A stretch of 64,000 bases of DNA from Paralichthys olivaceus (GCF_024713975.1 NC_091104.1:12233580-12297579), one strand, 5' to 3'. Positions 48,623 to 60,799 are shown, counted from the first letter of the stretch. Program-made: numbers and translations. The notes: generated by a model from the letters alone, not told the origin.

Positions 48623-51600
48623 TTAGAACCAGTACAGCTCCTTGCCTTTCTTGTGCTGCTGGAGGCCTGAGAAAAAAGGACAATGAAACAATGAGGACTG
48701 CGGTGTACAACAGAACACAGGTTGTCATGGAGTCTACTTTTGCCAAACATCCTGTTTAAGAGGACGGGGGGGAAGCTTGTGTGGTGATTATGATGTATTG
48801 TATGTGTCTGTGAACGTGTGTCTGCACACGTGTGGGAGTGTCAGGGCCTATTCAACACAATTGTATGCACAAGTTTCAAGGGTTGAAAGTTAATGCAGAT
48901 ATGTGCAGATGTGTGTGTGTGTGTGTGTGTGTTTTGAGTGAATGGATGCTACATGTGTTTTCTTTTATATCTGGGGTAAAGTGCTAGAGCAATTAAAAGT
49001 GGAAAAAAGCTGCTGAATGTTCTCATTATATCCCACACATTACACACATTACACAATACACACATACAGTACATGTGTTCCTCATATTGTTGTGGCCATA
49101 AATAATCTGATTTGTATTTGTCAACACCGAGTCTGAGGGTCTGTCTTTGCGTTTTATGATTTTTATATCTGCTCTGATGACAGACTGCTCATATACTGTG
49201 ACACTGTTTGCAAAAGCTCAACAGGGTTGAGTGGGTACCTGCGTCCATGTTGAGTGCCAGCGTCTGGCTGACGTCTCCCGGGGGAAGCAGGCTTGGCCAG
49301 GAGGCGGCGGGTTCCAGCTTGCTCACTTCATAGTGGCTCGGCAAGGCCGGGAGGTGAGGTGGCCTCACGGTGGGCATCAGTAGGGGCCCGTAGTGAGGCT
49401 CCAAAGCCGCAGGTGCATAAAGTTCGTGGAGAGGCCTTGGTGGCCCGTAGGCCTGCGCTTGGGGGTATCCCCAGCTCTCTGGAGGGTGAGGATGGGAGTG
49501 AGGGTGAGGGTGAGGGTGAGCGTGCGGGTGAGGATGAGCGTGCGGATGAGGCAGGCCCGGGTGGAGCCCTGATGCATATGGGTCCATGGAATAGGAGGGC
49601 ACTCCCGTCTCACAGTGGGAGCGGCTCTGTGGCGATGAGTAGTTACTGTCCCAGAAGGATGGGGGGAAGCTTCGTCGGCTGCTGGGTGAAGGGGTATCTA
49701 ACGGGGAGAAGGAGAAGCAGAAAGGGGTCACAAACTGTGCGCAGTAAATCACTTGATTTATATGGAAAAAATTAAAGGCTGCTGAAGCTATGCGAGACGA
49801 CAAGGAACCCGTGCTAAAGCGTAGATGTCACTCACATGACTGCAACACCCTCTGGCCCAGATATCTTCCCCATTGGATCATACTGTCACACAGCCCTAGC
49901 CCCAACAAGACACAGAAATAAACACAACAACGTTCTAGCAGACTGAGAGGGAGAGAGAGAGAGGGAGAGAGAGAGAGAGAAAGGTAGAAAGAGAGGCGTC
50001 CCTATATCCGACTATTCTATATAAGGCAGAGGCTGGGACCTGGAGTCAGACCAAAGCTCCCCGAGCCTTAAATCACTTGCTGTGGTGACATCTCTCACTC
50101 TCATGTCAGCCCAGTGCTTCTGAAAGTCTCACAACATACTCATGCACACACACACGTACTGAGACATGCAACTCCGGCCCCTGCGCTACCACCCGCCACC
50201 CCTCTCCTCTGTCTCCTGCACCCCCACCTGTTGTTTTCTCTGCCCCCCCTGCCCCCACTCCCCTCGCCCTTGACAGAATGTCAGGGAGCCATTATATGTT
50301 TTCAGAGGTACACTTTTATATTTAGGTATTCCTCTGAAAAGGGACACCACGCGGCACACTGGGAGCTAGTGTTTCCCTCTGTCGCCGTCACACAGACCGC
50401 AGCATATATGTCCAGCAGGCAGGCGGGAGTGACTGAGCTGGCCATTGTGGGGCAAGAGCTGGAGGGAGAGTCAGAATGGCAGCCGCAGAGATGTTTGAAG
50501 GGGATACGCCGGCGAGGCTGTGCGCTTACGGCCGTGTATAAACATAGCATCTGTTGTGAGGCAGAAGGTGTGTGTTGGTGCCGGAATGAAGACGTCCGAC
50601 TGAACTAGGAAAGAGACTAACAGCGACAGCGGAGAGAGGGAGTAGGCCCTACATGGATATCCAGGGGACATCTGCAGTGTCCCATTAGAGTATTCGACTT
50701 TACTTATTTGCTTATACTTGCATTTTTTTTTTTTATGCAATCAAACTGAAAGTTAAAACAAAAGAAAAAACTATAAATGTTGTTAATTCTAAGTGTTAAT
50801 TGAAGCTTTTCAGAGAATTGTGGAATGGGATCGTGGTTTTTGCAACTAAGAAATTTTACAAAATCACAATAGGTGATGGATGAATCACAGCAGTGATGCC
50901 TAAACTCCAAGACCGAGACAACATAACCGCACAAAACTGTTCTCACAACATGCTCTCCCTCACTATCCTTTGAATCTTTAGCCCTTTTTTAAGTTCCTTT
51001 GATTGCCTGCAGCTCCTGACTTCTGTGACCCCTGTGCCCTGACCTCTCCAGGGACAACAGCTCCAACAAGCAGCCCCTTCTGTGCTGTCACCTGATCACA
51101 TCACCTGTCCGACACTGCTGTGCTCTGCAGAACTATCAGCTCACCCAGTGTGGCCTCAAAAGCAAGCACAAGACGCCACAGAGAGAACAGCAGCCCCCTC
51201 CCATAAATCACATTATGAAACTGCTGGGATGTAGGAGAAAGGCTACTTATATCAGGCTTGCATGAGTGTTTGTGACATAAATTTGTGGTAAACATGGTAA
51301 TAACATCAGCTTAACTGGTGAAATGACATTCAGATGGGAAAGCTAATGAATATATTGAATAATAATGAAGGTCTTAGTCTATTGCCCCCTCACTTGTGAC
51401 TTTCCCTGAGGTTTCTGCGATTTTTACCTTGAAATGGGTTTTTATGTTCGTGTTTCCTAACATAAAGGTAGCGGGTTGAGGACAGAGGATGTCGCACCTT
51501 GTACAGATTGTTAAGGCCAATAAATTTGTTTATTTCTTTATTGGTAAAAGGATGTGCTCAAATTTGGGTCATTACATGCCTTAATGGCATGTAGCCAGCC

Positions 51601-52058
51601 CTCTACGCCATCTTGTTGTAATTTTGAACATGAGAAGTTCTTTCGATGTCTGTGAATGCTAGAGTGTGCACCCATATGTCAGTCTCTACTCATGCAGGTG
51701 ATGAGGCGTACCTGTGCCCTGTTGGTCTGGCACCCTCCGCTTGCCCTCGCCATCCATGTAGGAGCTCAGGGCCCTGGAGAAGTGTTCGTCCACCACGGTG
51801 CTGATGTCCCCCTGGTAATAGGTGAAGAGGACGCAGCGGGAAGTCAGGTACTCTGCCTCGGAGCCCTCCTGCTTCTCCTTGCTCCCCTCCTCTGGCCTTG
51901 AAGCCGCAGGCGTGTAGGATGAAGCAGAGCTGGACGAAGATGAGGAGGAAGCTGATCCTCCATTGCCTGGGCCCCCAGACATCCCCTCGGGACCCCTGGG
52001 AGTGTCCATAAAGTCCCGGCAGTGAGAAGGAGTGCTGTTCAGACCTGTGGGAGCCTGT

Positions 52059-52107
<49 letters not shown>

Positions 52108-52613
52108 AGTGTGTGTGTGTGTGGGGGGGGGGGGAGAGGGGGGGAGCAGGGACCGGGTTAAGACAGGTGTTGAAGAGGACACTGCTCTGGAGCTGACTTT
52201 CTCAGACACTTTGACATAATGTTTTTCTCTGTGTGTGGCATCACCGGCTCGCGCGCGCGCTTGCGTGTGCGTCAAGACACAGAGACTTCTTTGATTGGCA
52301 CACACAAACAGCATCATTGCAAATGCACGTCTTCCTAATGATTCAATTGATTATTTACATTACAAATGTATAAAACGCATAACGAATTATCCATGCGTTT
52401 TTTTGGCTTTTACGCACATGATGCGTAAAGTGGCGCAATCGTTATTCCTGCACTTTATCGACACACATTTCCCACAGACACTGAACATCAGAGGAAACAT
52501 CCCGGTAACACTTGCTCACTTCCTACCTGAAAGCTGTTGAAAAAAGCAGGAGCAGTCGATGCGTACGGTGCGTAATGTCCATAGGCTGGGTACATAACAT
52601 CCAAACAGCTCAT
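48623..52613 (-). CDS. vgll2: Vestigial-like family member 2 (TEAD co-factor)
   Basis: A transcription co-factor that binds TEAD factors through a Tondu (TDU) domain; family members act in skeletal muscle and neural crest. Coding exons: 52520-52613, 51712-52044, 49239-49697 and 48623-48666, total 309 aa. It starts MSCLDVMYPAYG, the VGLL2 signature start. A Ser-rich tract (residues 62-74) precedes the TDU domain at about 97-124 (YLTSRCVLFTYYQGDIS, VVDEHFSRAL). RRSFPPSFWDSNY, a His-Pro repeat tract, HELYAP and YGPLLMP follow, then a C-terminal KELYWF. Exon 1 must use the GTGAGC donor at 52520: the nearer GTAGGA at 52527 puts exon 2 out of frame (immediate TGA). The divergent N-terminal half and short linker suggest the teleost b paralogue. 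VGLL3 is the main alternative but starts MSCAEVMY. Confidence 0.88.
49499..49561 (-). repeat. Coding minisatellite for His-Pro repeats in vgll2 exon 3
   Basis: Plus-strand GGGTGAGGGTGAGCGTGC-type hexamers encode about ten HP/HA/HS dipeptides on the gene strand. The 6-bp period keeps the frame on slippage. Confidence 0.85.
49944..49983. repeat. (GA)n-rich tract, vgll2 intron 2
   Basis: An interrupted GA repeat. Just beyond it, CTATATAAGG near 50019 is one base from a serum-response CArG box. Confidence 0.85.
52060..52146. repeat. (GT)n plus G-run in vgll2 intron 1
   Basis: Two GT blocks followed by G12, then AGAGGGGGGG. It sits directly beside the exon 2 acceptor (52044), so in the transcript it forms a long CA tract next to the 3' splice site. 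Confidence 0.95.
52246..52275. repeat. Alternating purine-pyrimidine CG tract, vgll2 intron 1
   Basis: GCTCGCGCGCGCGCTTGCGTGTGCG, with (CG)5-6, is a typical Z-DNA-prone sequence. Confidence 0.8.
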
Positions 52614-52860
52614 GGTAAATGAGCGGTGACTTCACTCGCCTGTGGAAACCGACCTTGCCGAGAGAGAAAGCGGGAACATTCCGTTGTTTCTTATTTTTCT
52701 TTTCCTTTATTTGTCAAGCGAAACGGCTTCAGTGCGCGTTGATAAGTGTGGAAGTCCTTGCCAGACTCGCCACAGCAGCTGCGGCAGCAAAATGTGGTGA
52801 GGTTTATGGAGCAAGCATGAGGGGTGTCCTGTCCTGTACATCTCTGTGTCAACCCCTCCC
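52614..52860 (-). promoter_or_regulatory. vgll2 5' untranslated and promoter-proximal region
   Basis: No clear TATA box is seen. The plus strand has CATTCC at 52677-52682, the core of a TEAD (M-CAT) site. The transcription start is not determinable here. Confidence 0.4.
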
Positions 52861-54537
52861 ACCTTTACCAGACCTCCACCCCCCCACACATATACATCAC
52901 CACCAACACTCCCACTATACCAACACCAGGCCCACACTAATCACATCTATCATCCAAAATCATCACTGATTCATTAACTTTGATATTTAAAAATCAATTG
53001 GCTGAGTTTTCTATTCAAATTGAAAGTGTGTGGCTGTGAAAAGAATTAAAATTTGTATTCAAATGTAATTCAAACAAAAGTGTCCTCTTGGAAATTTGGC
53101 ACAACCATAAAATCTTAATCCTAGTGTAAAACAAAGGTTAAACAGAATGTCATCCAGTTACAAAAATAGATTTGGATGAAGTCATTCAGCTTCAAAACCA
53201 ACCACACACAATGACCACATGATGCATGTGATTCAGTGACTTTTTTATTTCTTTCCATGTCCTGTGGACGCTTGAAAACTTTTGCGCCTTGTCCAAGCTG
53301 AAAGTGTATCCACCGTCTTAAAACAGCCGTCGGTTGCCAAGTAAACCTCCGAGTCATCTGAAGTATTTAGTGTGTGTTCCCATAATGACACGTAGGTGTC
53401 AACTGTAGGTTGCATACACTGGTCATACCAACATGGAGGAAAAGGGGACTCTGCACAAATCTATGACAAATTATCACCTATGAGCAGTGCAAACAACGAG
53501 ATATTTTCACACACACACACACACAAACACACCCGATGACAACAACAAACACCACAGCAGCACAGAGTTCTTTGTGCATCCGTGTACAAAAAGACTTTAA
53601 AAAAACCATCCCAGAAAGCATTAAACCTAAAAAAACAACAGGTTAGATACATTCTCCTCAAAGTGTGGTTATAATTTCCCCCCTCTTTAAGGATTTACAG
53701 GTGCGTGCATGGTGTTTGGGCATGCCAGTCTTTTTGACAGGCACTTCAGAAGGCCTGGAAGAATAGTGTGGAAAATTTGCAGAATTCCGTGGACGAGTGT
53801 CAGATGAGGTGGAATGTCTCTGATGTATGCTAGTGGACGAGCTCCTGGGGAAGTTACATCGTCCCCTGCACTGCGTTCTCTAAATGGAGAACATGACTGG
53901 CCGACATCTCACTATGCATACATCACACATAGTATGAATAACTAGTGGCAGGTTATTGGCGTACTAATGAACCAAACATGCTCTTAAATAGCTGTGGATA
54001 TGCCTGACATGCAACATGTTGGTTCTCACTTCTGCTTGTTCTGCTCATTTCTGTTAGTTCTTCCTTGTCTCACTAGTCTTGCATCACAGTTTTGATGAGC
54101 TGACTTTATATCATTGCAGGGCAACATAAGACTGTAAATATTGTACAACCTCTGGGGAACATCAACGCTCAGTTTGAAAAACAAATTAATAAACAGATTC
54201 AAAATGATATTTCCACTTTTCACACAAATCAGTTTTAACGTTACTGGGGCAGTAGTCATTCTTCAGTCCACTGCTGCAGCTGCATGATGTGCAATATGTG
54301 CCACTAGGTCCATGTGCATGCAGGGTACTGCAGGACAGCATTAGTGAGGGAGAAAGAGAGTGATGCAATGCTAGAGGGCTCAGTGTTACAAGAGCGTGAT
54401 CAACAGCTGCAGCTGACGGAAGGAAAGAGAGAGAGGCAGCTATTAGTATTAATGGCCATGGCTAAATTTCCCTGTCTCTTAGTCTCACTTGTCTTCCTCA
54501 GTGATACACACACCTTTCTCAATATAATCACCCCATC

Positions 54538-54540
<3 letters not shown>

Positions 54541-54586
<46 letters not shown>

Positions 54587-54588
54587 AC
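54541..54588. repeat. (GT)n microsatellite
   Basis: About 23 GT repeats. Confidence 0.95.
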
Positions 54589-55332
54589 TGCAAAACTTGT
54601 CATCCAGTGACCAAACTAGGAACACAGCAAGTGAGACAACCAGCGTGTAGAAACATGTCAGTGATCCAAGAGTCAACAACCAAGTCAGTCGGGATGTAAT
54701 TTTTCAGAGATACCAAACTGTGCGCATTCATTTTTTTGCATTTAAAGAACAGTATGTGCAAGAGTCTACTGCTGCTGTGTGTGTGTGTCTGCATGTGTGT
54801 GTGTGTCTACATTTACGTGTATATGCTGAAAATAAACACAGGTTACATCACTCCTTGTGACCCTGCAGCACATCTAGGTCCCGCCCCTCTTAAAAGAGGT
54901 CTGACCAAACAACGTCTCTCATTGGCTGAGATGTTGCAGGGCCAGTCGAGGTAGTAATGGCAACCTGGTTTTATTTAGACCACTATTCACATTGCAACAC
55001 CACCATTAATAGTTTATACTCCATGCTAGAAATACCCACGTACATTAAAGAAGTAACCTCAGGCCCATACTTTAATCCCCACACTATAGTTGATCATTAA
55101 AGTAAATGGACATAATGTCAGAAGCAGACAAATTTAATATGTAATGACGAATCAAGACAATGTGATCACTGAGCTTATGGTGGTGGTGTGTTAAGTGTGT
55201 GGGGCTTGTTGAAATATGAACACGAAACCATACAAGCCACCTCCTGAAACAACAAGGCCTTTATTAAGGTCTTAGTCTGGCTTGGTCCCAAGGGGGTCGG
55301 ACCTCAGGATTCCACTGTTGTTTATGTGCCTC

Positions 55333-55384
55333 TGTGTGTGTGTGCGTGTGTGTGTGTGTGGGTGCGTGCGTGAGTGCGTGCATG
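55333..55384. repeat. (GT)n imperfect microsatellite
   Basis: GTGTGTGTGCG-type imperfect repeat with CGTGCGTGAG at its end. Confidence 0.9.
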
Positions 55385-56670
55385 TGTCCATGTGTCCATG
55401 TGTCCAAGAGAGAGATGTACAGCTGCCCCATTTTCCACTTCCACACAAACTCATCTCAGCTGTTCAGAATCATCACTAAAGTGTCATTGGAATCACACAC
55501 ACACACACAAAGGGCCACATATGGACAGGTCTGGCTCATTCATCCTTCTACACAAATGTTGGTGGTAAATCCTCTGTGATAGAATGTGCAACTGTGCAGC
55601 TATTTTCTTCTTTAAAACAACTCCCTTATGTCCAGACAGATCACACTCATGTCTAGAAGTCAGTTAAACATGAATAAAGGCTTTTAAAGGTTACACTTGC
55701 TGTGGACTTTTCATAAGAAACACATATATTTTATTTTACTGTCAAACCATGAGCCACAGCAAACCTGGTGTTACAGCAATCAATGCAGATTTATGACATA
55801 ATGGGACATCATCAGTTTCCATTCATGACAGCACAGTTTGAAAACCAACCTGCAGGGAGATGAAACGTTACACAAGATCACACAAGCTTTAGTTGCCTTA
55901 ATAGCTTTGTCACTGAAAAAGTGTTTGTAAAGCTGATAAGTTTGTTTTGTATATTATGACAGAAAATATAAATTGGAACTTGCCGAAACATTGCAATGCA
56001 GCATACATGTTTTATTTTTATGTACATTTTCATTTCTCAAATGTTTTGAATATATTCAGAACATATACAAAAATGATCTAGAAAAATAGGGCTGGGCGAT
56101 ATGTCCAAAAATTATATCAACGTAAATAAAAGATTTCATAACAGACCATATCAATAGTTTCAGGATAAATGTCAAATTATTATTTCTTTTAAGTTTAAAG
56201 ACAGATTTTTGCTCCTGAGTGAGGTTTGTGGTTTTAAACTTCTTTATGAGCTGAGAATGACAAACGCTAATGTGCTATCACTCATCACCTTGCTTGGACA
56301 ATGAATAAGCATTACATTGATATTAGACTTTTGTAATATTGCTATTGATGAAAATGATATTGCAATAATTATTGATGTCGTTTTATTGCCCATCTCTTTT
56401 GCCAAATGTCATGTCATATCAAAATTGCTTGTCATTAGTGAGCCCTCCTCAAACAGTTCGACAATAGACTGTCACTCTGTGCTGGATGTTATCTGCAGAG
56501 TTTTTATAAACAGTCTATGGTGAAGAGTGAAGTTAAAAAATTTTGTGTTCATCCTATCTGGTTTATCTGTAAAGGTTTTATAGTCAATGTTATTTATAGA
56601 ATAAAACTGAATTGGCTTTATGACTAGTCTCGTGGGTAGTTTATATACTGTATAAGTTTGAATGATTTAC

Positions 56671-57037
56671 TTAAAGGTACAGTGTGTAGAATTCAGTGAC
56701 ATCTAGTGGTGAAGTTTCATGTTGCAGCTGAATACCCCCTCACCTCACCCTCCCCTTCCAAACATGAAAGAGAACCTGTGGTAGCCTTCAGTTGTCATAA
56801 AAACTCAAAAGGTTTAGTTTGTCCAGTCTGGGCTACTGTAAAGAACATGGCGGGCTCCATAGAGAGGCCCTGCACCTGATGTAAATATAAAGTAAATATA
56901 AAGGGTCCATTTTGGGGTAAACAATAATTCCTACAGTTTAGATAGAACACACTGGTAAAAATATCACAAGGATTATTTTATATTACATTTCTGCCAATAG
57001 ATCCCTTTCACCTAAATTTTACACACTGGACTTTTAA
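56671..57037. mobile_element. Non-autonomous inverted-repeat transposon (MITE-like), 367 bp
   Basis: Left end TTAAAGGTACAGTGTGTAGAATT and right end AAATTTTACACACTGGACTTTTAA are imperfect inverted repeats of about 23 bp, beginning and ending in TTAA. No transposase is present. The interior (CATCTAGTGGTGAAG, CAAACATGAAAGAGAACC, AACATGGCGGGCTCC) is familiar as an abundant teleost repeat. Fragments of its end (GTGTAAGATTTAGGTGAAA) occur near 24875, 33515 and 44060. Confidence 0.75.
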
Positions 57038-57245
57038 CTGCTGTTATTTTTCATACATACATACAATTTTTGGAACATAATTGCATATATATCATTCAAA
57101 TAACCAGTCTGGTTGAATTATAGTGGATAATATAAAAGTGTGGCAGTTTTAGATGAGGCAATAATAATAATACGAGAAATTAATCTGCACACACTTCACA
57201 TCAAAAACACATGGAGGCAGCTTCTGCACAGGTAGATACACACTG

Positions 57246-57251
57246 TTTATT
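57246..57251 (-). terminator. Possible polyadenylation signal for the candidate exon at 57658
   Basis: AATAAA on the minus strand, about 410 nt after the TGA/TAA end of the candidate terminal exon. Significance depends on that exon being real. Confidence 0.2.
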
Positions 57252-57657
57252 AAAGGCTAACCCTCTGAAACGGACAGAATGTGAACTAACAGCATCCTTG
57301 GAGAGGCTGACAAGTGCTACATTCCTAACATCCTGTTACCAAGAGTACCCTGCCACCAAACTGCCACTGGGTCACTGGAGTTATGCACACACAATCACAA
57401 ATTCACACACTCACACATACAAACACACAGATATAAAAGTCAAAGGAAACACTATAAGAACACATGGAAGCTGCACACTGAAACACCAATCCGGGCATAT
57501 GGGATTGTCACCTTCCTGCCTGACATTCCTGCTTCAGAGTGGGCTGCAGTTAGAAGGGCACTATGGATGGCAGCAGACAGAGGGAGAACGAGATGCAGAG
57601 GGTGGACGGAGGGCAGAATCACAAATTTGGCATGTCACATGGTCAAACAGGGAAGAT

Positions 57658-57917
57658 TTATGACTGATCGGGTTCCACATCGGCAGCATGGTGTTGTGGC
57701 TTCAGAATGCCAGGTATGGGAGTGAGATCAGACTCCGGCTTTAGTTTGTACACCCTTTCTGGCAACTGTACCCGGTGTGACTGGCTGAAGATGGCAGTGT
57801 TATTGGTGGCTAGCGTGAGCAACGTGGTCTTTAGACTTCTGATATTTTGCATCTTCCCGGTCATATAGATTTACTCGCCCTTTGAAAATGCAGACGTAAC
57901 AAAATAGGTGGGAACAC
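57658..57917 (-). other. Candidate terminal exon, unidentified
   Basis: On the minus strand a strong polypyrimidine tract and acceptor (TTTCTCCCTCTCTGCAG) ends at 57918. Below it a 68-codon frame at 57658-57864 (MTGKMQNIRSLK, SQSHRVQLPERVYKLKPES, TPIPGILKP) has protein-like composition and ends in TAA. However, a TAA lies between the acceptor and this frame, and the frame open directly from the acceptor (to 57800) is a different one. I recognise no family. It could be a last exon, a decayed exon or chance. Confidence 0.22.
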
Positions 57918-60750
57918 CTGCAGAGAGGGAGAAACCTGACACAGAGCTGGAGCGGAAGCCAGAGGTCGAGAGGCAAAGTGAAATGAGTCAAAGCAATAAA
58001 AGAGAAATGGAGATATAGCATGGAGAATGGTGATGGTGTTAAGAAAAATACAGATCCTCTTTTATTTCCTCTCATTTCATTTCTCCCTGTATATAGTCAG
58101 GAGCTATGATTTACTCTCCGGTGACATCATGGAGACCACAGCTATTTTTATTGGATGGTAAATGGCCAGCTCTTCTCCGTGCTATGCCACCTGTCCAATC
58201 CGCAGCAGTCAACAAGCCCCAGGGAGGAAAAAAAATCAAGCACCCAAAAAATGATTGAGAGTTGAAAGGCAGAATATGATACACGCATGCCGTGCTACTG
58301 TCCTGGGCATGTTTCACAAGTCAAACGTCTTGTCCTGCTACTGGTTTGCTCCCCTCATTTGCCTTGAAGCAGTCACACACATTGCCATCTGCTGCCATTT
58401 CTTTTCTCCACAGCTTTTTTTTCTGTAATTTTGCATGTGAATTTTAGATTTTCTTCTGAGTTGGAGGGAAATCTCGAGGTCTATTTTGATGTGTGTGTGT
58501 GTGTGTGAAGGGTGGGGTTATTCCTGGCCCTGTGTCGTGTGCTCTAAGGTGCAATTCAGTCACATGCCATCTGAGCAACCCTTTAGCCCTGAAAAATGAT
58601 AAGTACAGTAGCTTGGGGGGCAGGGGTCATGTAACCCCATGCGGAGCCCTGCATGATGTCAACTGGTAATAAACTGATACTTACAGGAAAGAATAACTCG
58701 GAATAATAAGGGGTGTTTGAGAGGATGCAGCTGATTAAACTACAATGACATATGTGAAAGTTTTAAACATTGATAGATAAGTTATCAAAAGGTTACTAAG
58801 GGGAACCAGCATTGTTATCTGCTTACAGAAAAGCATTAACCACTGTATGTACTGTGTTTACACTGCATATACTTTTTCTATTTACCTGCATTTTTTATGC
58901 ATGTTTACTAGGACTGGGACAAAATATAGATATGGCAATATATGGTCGTCCTGACTCACGAGATACAAGTATTGATATGCTGGTGCCAAATAGATATTTA
59001 CTTATTTAGTTTGATATATAAAGAGTTTGGACTTTTGCCGCATTGGAATGATGGCACATGTGGACAAGTTCCTGTGTGTTTGCTAAAGACTTAACCAAAA
59101 TAATGCACTTTGTTGGTGCATTTTTTCATCTCAGTTGGAAACTGACACCAGAGGCCTTTTGTTTTCTTCTTCACTCAGACAGATATTGTGATATATCTTA
59201 ACAATTGTCTCTCAGTATTTAGATTTTTGCAGAATCACTGTTTCGTGTTATTGTAATCATGGGGTATGTATTGTTTATCATATTGTATCGTGAGTTATTT
59301 TATGTTTACTTGTTAATTACTTTTACTGATTCTGACTGTCCTGTTTGCTGCTGCATCACAGCAAATATCTCCATTGTGAGACTAATACAGGATCTGCACT
59401 GATACAATCTCTTTCATCTGTATGTGAAGATACTTTAGTGTGATTCACAGGCTGTGAAACAGAAAGTCTATAGTCCTGGATTGAGATGAGTAGTGATTAC
59501 ACACCAAACAGAAGCTTCACTGCTCATGACCTCACAGCATCACATCACAACTTCATCACAGTGTCGAGGAGTCCACCTTGTGGCAGGGGCAGGAATTTTT
59601 TACTTTTTTCAAATCATCCCTGAATACAGTGAATGCTGTTGTTTTTTTCCTCAATTATTGTATTACTATCCATGATAGATGTGCTTTTACAGAACAAGAT
59701 ATAAGACTTCATTTATTAATGGCGGACATTTATGTCGCCCAGCAGTGACTAAAGTGAACAAATTCAACCCCACCATGACCAACTACACTTTAATGTTATG
59801 GGTACATTGATACCAAAATTATTATAATCCACTAATCTGAAATTGACCATTAATCAGTGCTTACTTATCTTTTTACTTTACTGATGCAAATACTTAATTA
59901 CTTAAGTAACATCTTTAAACAATTATTTTACTTACTTGTACTAGAAAATATTTCTTCACTGTGGCATCACAACTTTAAGGTAAAGGTTCTGAGTATCCTT
60001 CCACCCGTCAAGACAGAAAATGATTACAATCACAAACACTTGACTCTTTGTAAACAGCATTTCTGAATTAAATTGAGAACAATATTCTTCATTCAAAGAA
60101 AACCTCAAATCCATAATGAACAAATGTAACTTCAGTGTGCTGCAAAGAGGCCATTCATATTTAAAAAGGACACACACAATAAAAAAAAATCATACAACCT
60201 ATAATTGCTTACAGTCTATTCAGACTCTTGTGGCTAGTGCCTTTAAAGTTAAGTGATGTCCCCGTGCCCCCTCTCATCATGGAGAACATAACATGGTGGT
60301 GAACTAGTCTTTTTATTAATATAGACTTGTAAATGTGGAAATTTATGAAGCTGATTTTAAAAAAATTATGAAAAACTCAGGCAACTAGCAATACAAGACA
60401 ATTGAAGGAAGGAAAGTGGAGCCTGTTTTTGTATCTCCTATGAATTCCACAGTGATCCCCACAAATTTGTATTGTGACACCTGCTTGGGTCCCAACCTCC
60501 AGGTTGAGAATCTTATGAGGGCCTTTTTAAATCAAAGTGCATGATAAATATTGTTCTTGTTCAATATTGAAAAGTGCTATACAAAACTAAATTATTAATA
60601 TTAATATTATTATTATTCCTCACCCCTCTTTCACACTTTGTAGTTTCACTTGTTGACCAGTTACAGCCTTAGCACTCAGCTTTGACTCTAGAAAACAAGT
60701 CAAAAATGAATAGAAAACGTGTAGTATCATATCATCAATAAAAATCATAA
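57918..60750. other. Intergenic region upstream of ythdf2
   Basis: No gene is recognised. Near 58910, GGACTGGGACAAAATATAGATATGGCAATATATGG resembles the degenerate repeat near 56090. 60560-60615 has GTGCTATACAAAACTAAATTATTAATATTAATATTATTATTATT, a common repeat tail. 58111-58260 is less AT-rich and could be a conserved non-coding element, which cannot be judged without comparison. Confidence 0.55.
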
Positions 60751-60799
60751 TGATCATAATAAATATGCTGCTGTGGGTCCATGTTGTGAGTTGACTGAG

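Larger units (their letters stand above)
52861..56670. other. Intergenic region upstream of vgll2
   Basis: No gene is recognised. It holds GT microsatellites at 54541-54588, 54775-54817 and 55333-55384 and a CA tract near 53506. Near 56090, GGGCTGGGCGATATGTCC resembles the end of a common teleost transposon-derived repeat. The remainder shows nothing identifiable. Confidence 0.6.

Noticed and set aside
48227-48750. Overlapping frames on both strands rich in Thr-His or Ser-Leu
   Set aside because: Translations of the CT and GT microsatellites.
49293-49775. 160-codon plus-strand frame
   Set aside because: Antisense shadow of GC-rich vgll2 exon 3.
52527-52532. GTAGGA as the vgll2 exon 1 donor
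   Set aside because: It leaves phase 0, and exon 2 then reads GTC TGA. The GTGAGC donor 7 nt on restores the frame into the TDU exon.
57211-57663. 150-codon plus-strand frame
   Set aside because: Composition is low-complexity in the middle (HTHTYKHT), no family is recognised, and there are no splice or promoter signals.
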